This document shows, piece after piece, positions 54,312-63,705 of a DNA stretch of 64,000 nt. Within the stretch, counting starts at the first letter, position 1; the number at the start of each line of letters is the position of its first letter. Under the pieces are notes generated by a model. The model was not told the origin of the DNA and searched no databases. It saw only the letters and a list, made by a program, of their open reading frames with translations. The DNA comes from Croceibacterium aestuarii (lineage in GTDB: Bacteria > Pseudomonadota > Alphaproteobacteria > Sphingomonadales > Sphingomonadaceae): NCBI RefSeq assembly GCF_030657335.1, contig NZ_CP131039.1, forward strand, positions 2,124,501-2,188,500, given 5' to 3'. Both the position numbers and the translations under genes were made by a program.

Positions 54312-55689
54312 AGGCTTCACGGAACCGTTTTACGACGCGCAGGGCGAAGAAGTTGAGGCCCAGCGTGACGAGGAACAGCACGAAGCCGAGCGCGAAGGCG
54401 CTGAGTGTGGCCGGATGATCGAAGCTGCCTTCGCCGGTGAGCATGGCGACGATCTGGTAGGTCACCGTGGTCATGGTCTCGAGCGGGTTCGCGGTGAGAT
54501 TGGCCGCGGCGCCCGCGGCCATGACCACGATCATCGTTTCGCCAATGGCCCGGCTTATCGCCAGCATCACGCCGGCAACGATGCCCGGCAGGGCGGCCGG
54601 TACGAGGACGCGGCGAATTGTCTCGTTGGTCGTGGCTCCCATCGCCAGGCTGCCGTCGCGCATGGCCTGGGGAACAGCGGCAATCGAATCGTCGGCCATC
54701 GAGGAAACGAAGGGGATGATCATCACCCCCATCACCAGCCCGGCCGCCAGCGCGCTTTCGCTCGAGGCATTCTGGATCCCGATCGCCATCGCCGCATCGC
54801 GGATCGCCGGGGCGACTGTCAGGGCGGCGAAATAGCCGTAGACCACAGTCGGTACTCCGGCGAGAATCTCGAGGATCGGTTTCAACCAGCTGCGCCAGCG
54901 CGGATCGGCGTATTGTGTCAGGTAGATTGCGCTCATCAAGCCAAGCGGAATGGCGACGATCATGGCGATGATCGCGCCAATGTAGATCGTGCCCCAGAAC
55001 AGCGGGATGGCGCCATAGCGCGAAGGATCGGGGTTGGCTGCGTTGGCCATGGGGTCGGGCCCCCAGTGCAGCCCGAGCAGGAAGTCGATGGGGGAGACCA
55101 TGCCGAAGAAGCGGACGGTCTCGAAAACCAGGCTGAGGAAGATGCCGAGCGTCGTCAGGATCGCCACCAGCGAGGCGAGGAGGAGCATGCCCATGATGAT
55201 GCGCTCGACCTTCGTGCGCGCCGCGAAGTCGGGCCGAACCCGCAGGAAAGCGAGCCCGCCGAACAACAGGCCGATCGCCAGCGTGCCTGCCACGCCGATC
55301 AGGCGATAGCGCGCGATCGCTTCACGAAACGGCTCGACCAGGTCGGCGGCCCCGCGGTTGAACACGGTCTGAGAAGCGCCGGTCGCGACCCCGCGCGCCT
55401 CCGCCAGGATCGTTTCGCGCTGCATCCCGAACTCCGGGAGCTGGGCCGCCGCCGGGTGCGCCAATACCGATTGCATAACCAGATTTGGCGCGACCACGCT
55501 CCAGACGCCGATGAACAGCATGACCGGGATCGCAATCCACAAGGCGACGTACCAGCCATGGTAGCTCGGAAGCGCCCGCATCTGGCCCTTCGGCGACGCG
55601 CTCTTCAGGCTCCACGCGCGAGCACGCGCGGCGAGCCATCCTGCCAGTGCCAGTCCCAGACCAACCAGAAGGAGGGTTGCCCCCGACAT
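54304..55689 (-). CDS. pstC: Phosphate ABC transporter permease PstC
   Basis: A 461-residue permease with an N-terminal extension (two hydrophobic segments and an extracytoplasmic region of about 90 residues) before the transport core. The coupling segment MGATTNETIRRVLVPAALPG and AISRAIGETMIVVMAAG are clear. It pairs with PstA. No pstS gene lies between phoR and pstC, only 102 bases, so the phosphate-binding protein must be encoded elsewhere. Confidence 0.93.
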   Translation of the reverse strand: MSGATLLLVGLGLALAGWLAARARAWSLKSASPKGQMRALPSYHGWYVALWIAIPVMLFIGVWSVVAPNLVMQSVLAHPAAAQLPEFGMQRETILAEARGVATGASQTVFNRGAADLVEPFREAIARYRLIGVAGTLAIGLLFGGLAFLRVRPDFAARTKVERIIMGMLLLASLVAILTTLGIFLSLVFETVRFFGMVSPIDFLLGLHWGPDPMANAANPDPSRYGAIPLFWGTIYIGAIIAMIVAIPLGLMSAIYLTQYADPRWRSWLKPILEILAGVPTVVYGYFAALTVAPAIRDAAMAIGIQNASSESALAAGLVMGVMIIPFVSSMADDSIAAVPQAMRDGSLAMGATTNETIRRVLVPAALPGIVAGVMLAISRAIGETMIVVMAAGAAANLTANPLETMTTVTYQIVAMLTGEGSFDHPATLSAFALGFVLFLVTLGLNFFALRVVKRFREAYE

Positions 55690-55791
55690 TCTATTCCGGT
55701 TCCTTAAACATGGTGCCCGGAGCCGAAACAGGAGTGGCGCGGCAATGTCCAGCAGATAACCGGCGCGGCCTAGGCCCTGTGCGTGACAGTA

Positions 55792-56991
55792 TCATGTCTG
55801 CTCCCCCGCACCTTCTCCGACCATCGGCATGCGGACAGTTACAGTGGTGCCTTGTCCCTGCTTGCTGGCGATGTCGAGGCGGCCGCGGTGCCTTTCCACG
55901 ATATGCTTGACGATGGCCAGACCGAGCCCGGTTCCTCCCGCAGCGCGGCTGCGGCCCGGGTCGGTGCGATAGAATCGGCGGGTCAAGTGGGGTAGGTGCT
56001 GGGGCGCGATACCTTCGCCTTGGTCGCGGACCTGCAGCGAGGCCATGCCGCGTTCCGACTTCTCGAGCGTCACGTCGACCATTCCTTCCGGATCGCCGTA
56101 CTTCAGAGCGTTGTCGACCAGGTTGCGGACGACTTGCTCGAGCTGTTCACTGTCGCCGCGCACGATGAGCTGTTCTTCGGGCAAGTGCAGCCTGACGCGC
56201 TCGAGCCGCTCCGGACCGGCACCGTCGCGTGCCGCTCGTTCGACGAGGATCGCGAGATCGATCTTGCTGCGCGGCTGATCGTGTTTCTCGGCCTCGACGC
56301 GCGACAGCGACATGAGGTCGTCGACCAGGCCCTGCAAGCGCTTGGCCTCCCGCAGAACCGTGGCGTGGAACTTGGCGGCCATGTCCTTGTCCGCCTTCGC
56401 GCCCTCCTCGACGAGCGTCTCGACATAGCCGATGATCGAGGCGAGCGGGGTGCGCAGCTCGTGGCTGGCATTGGCGACGAAGTCGGTATGCGCGCGGCTG
56501 ATGTCGGCCTCGGCGGTGCGATTGATCAGTTCGATGAGCCAGTAGCGTCCGTCGATCGGCTGCCGGGTCATCTGCCAGGAACTGCGCGGTCCGGTCAGGC
56601 CCTGAACCGTCACGCTGCCGCCTTGCTGGCGCCCGAGCAGATCGACCGCCGCCGGGTGGCGGAAAGCGACGCGCGCGTCCTGGCCCACGATATGCCGGCC
56701 GAGAACCTCGCGCGCCTCGGCATTGGCGATCACGATGCGGCTGTCGTCGAGCAGGAGGAACGGAATGCCGGAGTGCTCGATCAGCTCGCGCATCCCGTCG
56801 CGCGTCAGCTGCATGTCCCCCTGGGGAGCGGGAATGCGCTGGGGCGGAGGGATGAGGAGAAAGACTGATCCGATCCAGACGATCACCACGCCGAGCGCCA
56901 GAAGGACATCGACGCCTTCGAACAGCAGCACCGCGCCGGCAGCCAGCGCCAGCCCTATCCCGGGCCACGGAATCGAACGGGTCTCGTCCAT
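55792..56991 (-). CDS. phoR: Phosphate regulon sensor histidine kinase PhoR
   Basis: A 399-residue kinase: two N-terminal hydrophobic segments (about 10-47) with no large periplasmic domain, a PAS-like domain (about 70-165, SGIPFLLLDDSRIVIANAEA), the H box (FVANASHELRTPLASIIGY) and a HATPase domain with QVVRNLVDNALKYG and GTGLGLAIVKHI. It phosphorylates PhoB on phosphate starvation. The gene opens the run phoR-pstC-pstA-pstB-phoU-phoB. Confidence 0.93.
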   Translation of the reverse strand: MDETRSIPWPGIGLALAAGAVLLFEGVDVLLALGVVIVWIGSVFLLIPPPQRIPAPQGDMQLTRDGMRELIEHSGIPFLLLDDSRIVIANAEAREVLGRHIVGQDARVAFRHPAAVDLLGRQQGGSVTVQGLTGPRSSWQMTRQPIDGRYWLIELINRTAEADISRAHTDFVANASHELRTPLASIIGYVETLVEEGAKADKDMAAKFHATVLREAKRLQGLVDDLMSLSRVEAEKHDQPRSKIDLAILVERAARDGAGPERLERVRLHLPEEQLIVRGDSEQLEQVVRNLVDNALKYGDPEGMVDVTLEKSERGMASLQVRDQGEGIAPQHLPHLTRRFYRTDPGRSRAAGGTGLGLAIVKHIVERHRGRLDIASKQGQGTTVTVRMPMVGEGAGEQT

Positions 56992-57035
56992 CGCGGCGGA
57001 GCGTTAGACACCCCGTGCCGCGGGCGCCAGCCCAC

Positions 57036-57053
57036 CTGTCGCAAATCTGTCAT
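57036..57053 (+). promoter_or_regulatory. Pho box between tRNA-Glu and phoR (inverted relative to phoR)
   Basis: CTGTCGCAAATCTGTCAT matches the Pho box (two CTGTC repeats, 11-base period) with one weak half. It is on the plus strand, the opposite direction to phoR, 45 bases upstream of the phoR ATG, and next to the 3' end of tRNA-Glu. Confidence 0.5.
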
Positions 57054-57057
57054 GAGA

Positions 57058-57132
57058 TGGTGACCCCTACGGGAATCGAACCCGTGTTTCAGCCGTGAGA
57101 GGGCCGCGTCCTAACCGCTAGACGAAGGGGCC
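57058..57132 (-). tRNA. tRNA-Glu (anticodon CTC)
   Basis: 75 bases with encoded CCA. Acceptor GGCCCCT pairs with AGGGGTC, the T arm is ACGGG-TTCGATT-CCCGT and the anticodon loop CTCTCAC. Except for one anticodon base it is identical to the neighbouring tRNA-Glu. Confidence 0.95.
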
Positions 57133-57155
57133 AGTGTCTGGCCTTCTGCCACCGA

Positions 57156-57230
57156 TGGTGACCCCTACGGGAATCGAACCCGTGTTTCAGCCGTGAAAGG
57201 GCCGCGTCCTAACCGCTAGACGAAGGGGCC
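57156..57230 (-). tRNA. tRNA-Glu (anticodon TTC)
   Basis: 75 bases, same fold as its neighbour, anticodon loop CTTTCAC (TTC). The two lie in tandem 23 bases apart behind one promoter. Confidence 0.96.
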
Positions 57231-57250
57231 GCATCGGATGCGTGGCGGCG

Positions 57251-57279
57251 CACTTAGGGGCGGCTGCGCGCGCGGTCAA
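57251..57279 (-). promoter_or_regulatory. Sigma-70-type promoter of the tRNA-Glu pair
   Basis: On the minus strand TTGACC (57279-57274), a 17-base spacer and TAAGTG (57256-57251), about 20 bases before the first tRNA. Confidence 0.55.
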
Positions 57280-57300
57280 GCCTGCTGGGTCGTGCGTCGC

Positions 57301-59079
57301 TCAGTCGGCCCAGGCGGCATCTTCGAGGTGCAGTTCGGCCTGGGGCCGGTTCCCCCAGTCGTCGATCTTGGCGCGCCCGGCGAGCCACAGCCGGCGGCCT
57401 TGCGCGCCGTGCAGCAGCGCCTGCCCCATTTCGCTTTCGGCGGCGCGGAAGGCGATGGCCTTGAACGAGGCGCCGTCGGCACCCCCGGCGATCAAGCGAA
57501 CGTGATCCGTGCCGACGGTGTCCGCGCGCACCAGGCGGATGGGGCCGACGGCGATGCGCGGTGCCGGCCAGCCGACTCCGAAGGGACCGGCCTGCTCGAG
57601 CGTCTCGACCAGTTCGGGGGTGAGCCCGCGCGGCGCGATTGCCAGGTCGAGCGTCGTCGTCTGCTCGGCCGAAGCGCGCGTCACCGCGGCGCCGAGCTGG
57701 GCATCGATCCAGTCCGCGAATTCCTCGAGCCGCGCCTCCTCGACGGTCAGGCCGGCCGCCATGGCATGACCGCCGCCGGCTACCAGCAGGCCCTTGTCCT
57801 TCGCGCCGATGATTGCCGCGCCGAGGTCGACGCCGCTGATCGACCGGCCCGATCCCTTGCCCAGGTTTTGCTCATCGAGCGCGATAACGATGACCGGCTT
57901 GCCGGATTTCTCCTTGATGCGGCCCGCGACGATGCCGATCACGCCCGGGTGCCAGCCCTTGCCGGCCAGGGTTATGACCGAACGGTTGTGCTGCCGCTCG
58001 AGCTGCAGCTCGGCAGCTTCCTGCACCGCCGCCTCGATTGCCCGGCGCTCGTCGTTGAGAACGGAGAGCTGTTCGGCGATGGCCCGCGCCTCGTCGGGGT
58101 CTTCGGTCGTCAACAGCCTCACCCCCAGCGTCGACTCGCCGACTCGCCCGCCGGCATTGATGCGCGGGCCGAGCGCGAAACCGCAGTCGCTGCACGCCGG
58201 CGGGCGGGTGAGACGGCTTGCGTCGATCAGGGCGGACATGCCGACATTGCGCCGCTGGGCCATGATCTTGAGCCCCTGCGCGACGAAGGCGCGGTTGAGG
58301 CCGCGGATCGCCGCGACGTCGGCCACCGTGCCGAGTGCCACGAGGTCGAGCAGGGCGAACAAGTCCGGCTCCTTGCGAGCGTCGAAAAAGCCCCGCCGGC
58401 GCAGCGTGCGGACGAGCGATACGGCGAGAAGGAAGGCGACGCCGACAGCCGCGAGATGGCCATGAGTGGCTGCCTCGTCGGTTTCGTCGAGCCGATTGGG
58501 GTTGACCAGCGCGAGCGCCAGCGGGAGATCGGCCGCGCACTTGTGATGGTCGACCACGATGACGTCGACCCCGGCATCGCGGGCAGCGGCAAGGGCCTCG
58601 AAGGCCATCGCCCCGCAATCGACCGTGACGATGAGACTCGATCCCTCGGCGCCGAGACGCACCAGCGCTTCGCCGCTCGGCCCGTATCCCTCGAGCAGGC
58701 GATCGGGGATATAGTACCCCGCCCCGAGGCCCAGATCGCGCAGCAGGCGAATCAGCAGCGCGGCGCTGGTCGCGCCGTCGACGTCGTAATCGCCGAAGAT
58801 CGTCACCCGCTCCTGCGCCAGCACCGCTTGGGCCAGCCGGTCCGCTGCAACTTCCATGTCGCAGAAGATCGCAGGATCGGGGAGAAACTCGCGCAGCACC
58901 GGGGTCCGCTGCTTGGCCAGGTCTTCCCGCGCCACGCCGCGACCGAGCAGCAGCTGGTCGACGATGCCATCGAGATGTCCGGTCAGGCTTTCGCCGATTT
59001 CCATGTTGCCGGCGCGCCAGCGCCAGGTCTTTCCGGAAAGCGAGGTCGCGATGCCGAGAACTGCCGGTTTGGTGGCCAT
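57301..59079 (-). CDS. recJ: Single-stranded-DNA-specific exonuclease RecJ
   Basis: A 592-residue DHH-family 5'-3' exonuclease used in recombination and repair. The phosphoesterase motifs are VTIFGDYDVDGATSAAL, VTVDCGAM, and VDHHKC with the DHH catalytic site, followed by the DHHA1 motif GGHAMAAG near residue 435. A C-terminal OB-like region ends the protein. It is separated from the tRNA-Glu pair by 70 bases. It has no visible LexA box. Confidence 0.95.
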   Translation of the reverse strand: MATKPAVLGIATSLSGKTWRWRAGNMEIGESLTGHLDGIVDQLLLGRGVAREDLAKQRTPVLREFLPDPAIFCDMEVAADRLAQAVLAQERVTIFGDYDVDGATSAALLIRLLRDLGLGAGYYIPDRLLEGYGPSGEALVRLGAEGSSLIVTVDCGAMAFEALAAARDAGVDVIVVDHHKCAADLPLALALVNPNRLDETDEAATHGHLAAVGVAFLLAVSLVRTLRRRGFFDARKEPDLFALLDLVALGTVADVAAIRGLNRAFVAQGLKIMAQRRNVGMSALIDASRLTRPPACSDCGFALGPRINAGGRVGESTLGVRLLTTEDPDEARAIAEQLSVLNDERRAIEAAVQEAAELQLERQHNRSVITLAGKGWHPGVIGIVAGRIKEKSGKPVIVIALDEQNLGKGSGRSISGVDLGAAIIGAKDKGLLVAGGGHAMAAGLTVEEARLEEFADWIDAQLGAAVTRASAEQTTTLDLAIAPRGLTPELVETLEQAGPFGVGWPAPRIAVGPIRLVRADTVGTDHVRLIAGGADGASFKAIAFRAAESEMGQALLHGAQGRRLWLAGRAKIDDWGNRPQAELHLEDAAWAD

Positions 59080-59269
59080 CGGCGGACTCTAGAGCAGATG
59101 CGAGCAGCGAGGAAGAGCGAGGGGAGGGCTGTCGACAGAACGATGTCGTTGGGAAATTGCACCGATTTGGATGTATTACAGTGCTTTACCACTGGACCCG
59201 CCTGCAGTTTGAGGCCACAAATCGCGCCGGGGATGGGAAGCATTGACGAATTCACGCGCGCCAGGTTCG

Positions 59270-60013
59270 ATGTCCGGCCGACCGCCGGCGGTCTCGTTAC
59301 TGTTTGCAAGCGGCAAGAGACCGACTGCGAAGGCGATTGCCGAGCATCTTGCTGAGATCGAAGGAATCGAGCTGGCTTTCCAGGCCGACGCCGGTCGTGA
59401 TTCGCCAGCCTTGCCGGCCCGGACCCAACTGCTCGCGAACGGCCTGACATTCGACATCGTCGGGCTCGCACCGGGCCCCCCGGCCGACAGGCCCCACCGC
59501 CGCAGCGACAGCCACGTCGATGGTTCCGATCTCGATGTTTGCACCGCGATCACCATCATGCCTGGTGCGCATCTGGCCGGGGGGAGGCGCATGGCTCCGG
59601 TGCTCAGATCGATGGCGTGGTTGGCCGCCGCGTGCACCGATCTTGCCGGCGTCGAGGCTGTTGTCTGGCAGGCCGCACGGTGCTGGAGCAATCCGAGGGA
59701 TTTCCGCAAAGGCATCGAGAGCTGGATTGCCAACGGTGATTTTCCGGGACTGTTGCTGACGTCGCTCGCGCCCGCACCCGACGGCGGATTGCACAGCGAG
59801 GGTTTGGCGCTGTTCGTTGGCCAGGACCTGCGTATCGAGCCCGATCTCGCCAAGGATCTCGACGCGGCAACGCGGCTGGCGTTGCGCCTTTTCGATTATC
59901 TCGGCGAGCGGGGGAAAATCGTTAAGACCGAAAGGGTTGCCGGTCCGGCCGGAGAACGGCTCGAGCTTTCCCCCTCGGCGAATCGACAATTCGTGCGCGT
60001 CAGCCGCGGTTGA
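59270..60013 (+). CDS. Hypothetical protein, family not recognised
   Basis: A 247-residue soluble protein. N-terminal SLLFASGKRPTAKAIAEHLA, central DVCTAITIMPGAHLAGG, RSMAWLAAACTDLAGVEAVVW and ALFVGQDLRIEPDLAKDLDA are the most structured segments. No catalytic motif is evident. The ATG at 59270 is preferred over TTG 59243. Composition matches its neighbours, so it is probably native rather than acquired. Confidence 0.6.
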   Translation: MSGRPPAVSLLFASGKRPTAKAIAEHLAEIEGIELAFQADAGRDSPALPARTQLLANGLTFDIVGLAPGPPADRPHRRSDSHVDGSDLDVCTAITIMPGAHLAGGRRMAPVLRSMAWLAAACTDLAGVEAVVWQAARCWSNPRDFRKGIESWIANGDFPGLLLTSLAPAPDGGLHSEGLALFVGQDLRIEPDLAKDLDAATRLALRLFDYLGERGKIVKTERVAGPAGERLELSPSANRQFVRVSRG

Positions 60014-60118
60014 TGGGGCAAGGGCGGAACGGGAAGCTCCGTGGTCGCTGTGAGTGGGCGAGCGTGGACCGAACCGTGGAGGCGCACGGAGGTTTCTTTC
60101 GCTTGATAGCGAAGCTCG

Positions 60119-61081
60119 TCACGCGCCGAGCAACCGGGCTTTCGCGGCCCGGTATTCGCGTTCGAGCCGGTCGACCAGCTCGCCTGTCGTGCCGACCGAT
60201 TTGACCGCGCCGATCCCTTGGCCGGCGCCCCAGATATCCTTCCACGCTTTCGCGGAGCCGCCTCCGGCCCTGTTCAGATCCATCGAACTCGCGTCGCCTT
60301 CGGGCAAGTTGTCGGGGTCGAGCCCAGCTGCCTCGATCGAGCCGCGCAAGTAGTTGCCATGGACCCCGGTGAAGTGGCTCGAATAGACGATATCGCTGGC
60401 GCCCCCCTCGACGATGGCCTGCTTGTAAGCAGGGATGGCGCGCGCTTCCTCGGTGGCGATGAAAGGCGAGCCGATATAGGCGAGGTCCGCGCCCATGGCC
60501 TGTGCGGCAAGGATCGCCCCGCCGTTGGCGATGGCCCCCGAGAGGATCAGCGGCCCGTCGAACCATTCGCGGATTTCCTGGACCAGCGCGAAGGGTGAAA
60601 GCGTACCCGCGTGACCCCCGGCACCGGCAGCGACCGCGATCAATCCGTCGGCGCCCTTCTCGATCGCCTTGCGGGCGAAGCGGTCGTGGATGATGTCGTG
60701 CAATACGATCCCGCCCCACGAATGGACCAGGTCGTTGATCTCCTCGCGTGCGCCCAGCGAGGTGATGACGATTTTCGGCTTCCATTTGGCTAGCAGCCGC
60801 GCATCCTCCTCGAGCCGCGCGTTGGCGCGATTGACGATCAGGTTGCAGGCGAACGGCGCCGACGGCCGCCCGGGATGCGCGCCGTCGTGCGCCGCAAGGG
60901 CCTCGGTAATCTCGTGCAGCCATTCGTCGAGCTGTTCGATCGGGCGGGCGTTGAGCGTCGGAAAGCTGCCGACTACACCGGCGGTGCACTGGGCGATCAC
61001 CAGGGCCGGGTGCGAGATGATGAACAGCGGTGCGCCGATCACCGGGATGCGCAGTTTTTCGAGACAGGCGGGCAGGCTCAT
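60119..61081 (-). CDS. Nitronate monooxygenase family protein
   Basis: A 320-residue FMN TIM barrel (2-nitropropane dioxygenase family). Visible are PVIGAPLFIISHPALVIAQ (FMN site), NLIVNRANARLEED, GGHAGTLSPFALVQEI (phosphate-binding loop) and SGAIANGGAILAAQAMGADL. Activity may be on nitronates or as an enoyl reductase; not told by sequence. The start at 61081 faces the divergent MOSC gene 60 bases away. Confidence 0.87.
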   Translation of the reverse strand: MSLPACLEKLRIPVIGAPLFIISHPALVIAQCTAGVVGSFPTLNARPIEQLDEWLHEITEALAAHDGAHPGRPSAPFACNLIVNRANARLEEDARLLAKWKPKIVITSLGAREEINDLVHSWGGIVLHDIIHDRFARKAIEKGADGLIAVAAGAGGHAGTLSPFALVQEIREWFDGPLILSGAIANGGAILAAQAMGADLAYIGSPFIATEEARAIPAYKQAIVEGGASDIVYSSHFTGVHGNYLRGSIEAAGLDPDNLPEGDASSMDLNRAGGGSAKAWKDIWGAGQGIGAVKSVGTTGELVDRLEREYRAAKARLLGA

Positions 61082-61141
61082 CGGCGTTCACCAGTGTTTC
61101 GGACTTGAGGGGAGCGCTTCCTTGGCACATGGCGTTGCCGC

Positions 61142-61687
61142 ATGACAGGCCGGATCATCGCCGTGGCCCGCGACGGGGCCCACCGTTTCGCCAAGCGACG
61201 CTGCGACAGCATCGAACTCGTCGCCGGGCTGGGGGTTTCCGGCGACGCTCATAGCGGTCGCACCGTGCAGCACCTGTCGCGGATTGCGAAGACGCCGGGT
61301 GCGCCGAACCTGCGGCAGGTCCACCTGATCCATGCCGAACTGTTCGATGAACTGGCGCAGCAGGGCTTCGCCGTTGCGCCTGGCGAGCTGGGCGAAAACG
61401 TCACGACCCGCGGCGTCGACCTGCTCTCATTGCCCCGCGGAACATTGCTGCGGCTGGGCGGTGAGGCGGTGATCGAACTCACCGGCCTGCGCAACCCGTG
61501 TGCCCAGATCGACCGGAACATCGGCAAGGGCGCCATGGCCGCCACGCTCGAGCGCCGCGCCGATGGCTCGCTGGTTCGCAAGGCGGGCGTGATGGCGGTA
61601 GTGGTCGAGGGCGGCGAAGTCCGAGCGGGCGAGCCTCTCAGCGTGATCCACACGCCGAAAGATCCGCAGCCGCTGGAGCCGGTTTAG
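61142..61687 (+). CDS. MOSC domain protein (YiiM-like)
   Basis: A 181-residue single MOSC domain. GLGVSGDAHSGRTVQHLSR, QVHLIHAELFDELAQQGFAV, GELGENVTTRGVDLLSLPRG and the cysteine motif GLRNPCAQID are characteristic. MOSC proteins of this type reduce or detoxify N-hydroxylated compounds using the molybdenum cofactor; the cysteine is the cofactor ligand. It is the second MOSC gene in this window but a different subgroup. Confidence 0.88.
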   Translation: MTGRIIAVARDGAHRFAKRRCDSIELVAGLGVSGDAHSGRTVQHLSRIAKTPGAPNLRQVHLIHAELFDELAQQGFAVAPGELGENVTTRGVDLLSLPRGTLLRLGGEAVIELTGLRNPCAQIDRNIGKGAMAATLERRADGSLVRKAGVMAVVVEGGEVRAGEPLSVIHTPKDPQPLEPV

Positions 61688-61694
61688 GGCGTGC

Positions 61695-61940
61695 TTAGTC
61701 CGCTTGCGTTTCGGAGAGGGATTGGTCCTGCGCGTCATCCTCGGCTCGGTCCGCCTTGCGGTCCAGATCTTGTGCGGCGTCGCCTGCGGCCTCGGCGCCC
61801 TTGTTGAGGACCTGCTCGGTATTGGCCGCGGCGTCGGCGGCGGCCGACTTGGCCGCTTCTTCGGCGCTGTCCTGCGTGCGTTCGGAGCAGCCCGCGAGGG
61901 CGATTCCCGCGGCGGCGGCAGTGAGGAGGAGGATGCGCAT
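61695..61940 (-). CDS. Small Ala-rich lipoprotein
   Basis: An 81-residue protein with a lipoprotein signal (ALAGC lipobox, Cys near residue 18) and an alanine/acid-rich amphipathic helix (AAADAAANTEQVLNKGAEAA). It resembles entericidin-type or LEA-like stress lipoproteins. It converges on the MOSC gene and lies 79 bases downstream of leuA on the same strand. Confidence 0.7.
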   Translation of the reverse strand: MRILLLTAAAAGIALAGCSERTQDSAEEAAKSAAADAAANTEQVLNKGAEAAGDAAQDLDRKADRAEDDAQDQSLSETQAD

Positions 61941-62019
61941 GACGATGTCTCCTGGATGATGTTGTGCCTGCTCAACGACGCGCGGACGCAGGCGGTTCCT
62001 CCGCCGCGAGGGCGCGCCG

Positions 62020-63705
62020 CTATTCCGCGCCTTGGCTCGCCCCGTTGGCCGCGCTGATGATCGCTCTCACGCTGGCTGCCGCTACGTCCTCGTCGATCCC
62101 CACGCCCCAGACGGTGCGGCCGTCCGTTGTGCGGCATTCGAGATAGGTTGCCGCGCGCGCATCGCTGCCGGTGCCGAGCGCATGCTCGACGTAATCGGCC
62201 ACCTCGAGCTCGAGCCCGAAGGTTTGTCTCAGCGTCGTCAGCACCGACGAGATCAGGCCCTTGCCGCGGCCCGAAACCCGTTGCGGCTTGCCGTCGACCT
62301 CGATCGTCCCGGCGAACAGGCGGGTGCCGTCGGTGGCGCGGGTTTCCTCGAAATCGACGAGGCGAAAGCGGCGCTTGTCGACCTTGACGAAGTATGCTTC
62401 GCGAAAGGTCTGCCAGATATCCGCGGCGTTCAGCTCGCGGCCGAGTTCGTCGGCGAGGCGCTGGACATGTTTCGAGAAGTCCGCCTGCAGCTTCTTCGGC
62501 AGCTTCAGGCCCTGGTCCTGTTCGAGCACCCAGGCAAAGCCGCCCTTGCCGGACTGCGAATTGACCCGGATGACGGCTTCGTAATTGCGTCCGAGGTCGG
62601 CCGGATCGATTGGCAGATAGGGCACGCGCCACAGCTCGTCGTTGCGCCGTTCCTGTGCGGCGAAACCCTTCTTGATCGCGTCCTGGTGGCTGCCGGAAAA
62701 AGCAGTGAAGACCAGCTCGCCGCCATAGGGATGGCGCTCGTGGACAGGGATCTGGTTGCAGTACTCGACGGTCTCGATGACCTCGTCGATGTTCGAGAAA
62801 TCGAGGCCCGGGTTGATCCCTTGCGTGTACATGTTGAGCGCCAGCGTCACCAGACAGCAGTTGCCGGTGCGTTCGCCGTTGCCGAACAGGCATCCCTCGA
62901 TGCGATCGGCGCCGGCCATCAGACCCAGCTCCGCCGCGGCCACGCCGGTACCGCGGTCGTTGTGGGTGTGCAGCGAGATGACCGCGCTCTCACGGTTCGG
63001 CAGGTTGCGGCAGAAATACTCGATCTGGTCGGCGTAGATGTTCGGCGTCGCCGCCTCGACCGTGGCCGGCAGGTTGAGGATGATGGGATTTTCGGGCGTC
63101 GGCTGCAGGACGTCCATTACCGCCTCGCAGACGGAAATCGAGAAATCGAGTTCCGCGGTCGAAAAGGTTTCCGGCGAATACTGGAAGTGCCAATCGGTGT
63201 CGGGCCGCTTCGCCGCTTCGTCGCGCATGACCTTTGCGCCTTTCATGGCAACCTCGCGCACCTCGTCGGGCGTCATGCGGAAGACGATTTCGCGCCATGC
63301 CGGGCTGACCGCGTTGTAGAGGTGGACGATGGCCGAGCGCGCGCCTTCGAGACTTTCGAAGCTGGTGCGGATCAGGTCTTCGCGGCTCTGGGTGAGGACC
63401 TGGACCAGGACATCGTCGGGTATGCGCCCCGACTTGACCAGGCCGGAGATGAAGTCGAACTCGGTCTGTCCGGCGCTCGGGAAGCCGACTTCGATCTCTT
63501 TCAGCCCGACTTCGACCAGCTGGTCGAAGAAGCGGTTCTTCTTCACCGCATCCATCGGGTCGACGATCGCCTGGTTGCCGTCGCGCAGGTCGGTCGAAAG
63601 CCAGCGCGGCGGGGACGTAATCGTACGCGAGGGCCACTGCCGGTCGGGCAGAGGCACCTGGGGGAAGGGCCGGTACTTAACCGAGGGATCGCTCAGCATC
63701 GCCAT
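62020..63705 (-). CDS. leuA: 2-isopropylmalate synthase
   Basis: A 561-residue enzyme, first committed step of leucine biosynthesis. Catalytic TIM barrel: STDLRDGNQA near residue 37 and the HTHNDRGTGVAAAELG metal motif; C-terminal regulatory domain (about 430-560, SGRGKGLISSVL), the site of leucine feedback. I chose ATG 63705 after AAGG; MLSDP two codons later is possible. The leader peptide 63829-63876 upstream suggests attenuation by leucine supply. Confidence 0.93.
   Translation of the reverse strand: MAMLSDPSVKYRPFPQVPLPDRQWPSRTITSPPRWLSTDLRDGNQAIVDPMDAVKKNRFFDQLVEVGLKEIEVGFPSAGQTEFDFISGLVKSGRIPDDVLVQVLTQSREDLIRTSFESLEGARSAIVHLYNAVSPAWREIVFRMTPDEVREVAMKGAKVMRDEAAKRPDTDWHFQYSPETFSTAELDFSISVCEAVMDVLQPTPENPIILNLPATVEAATPNIYADQIEYFCRNLPNRESAVISLHTHNDRGTGVAAAELGLMAGADRIEGCLFGNGERTGNCCLVTLALNMYTQGINPGLDFSNIDEVIETVEYCNQIPVHERHPYGGELVFTAFSGSHQDAIKKGFAAQERRNDELWRVPYLPIDPADLGRNYEAVIRVNSQSGKGGFAWVLEQDQGLKLPKKLQADFSKHVQRLADELGRELNAADIWQTFREAYFVKVDKRRFRLVDFEETRATDGTRLFAGTIEVDGKPQRVSGRGKGLISSVLTTLRQTFGLELEVADYVEHALGTGSDARAATYLECRTTDGRTVWGVGIDEDVAAASVRAIISAANGASQGAE

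Noticed and set aside
55783-55789. Half Pho box (CTGTCAC on the minus strand) before pstC
   Set aside because: Only one half-site; the second position does not match, so it was not listed as a feature.
57238-59355. 705-codon plus-strand open frame across recJ
   Set aside because: It is the antisense shadow of recJ, which has all DHH motifs; the plus-strand product is Arg/Asp/Gly-rich with no domain.
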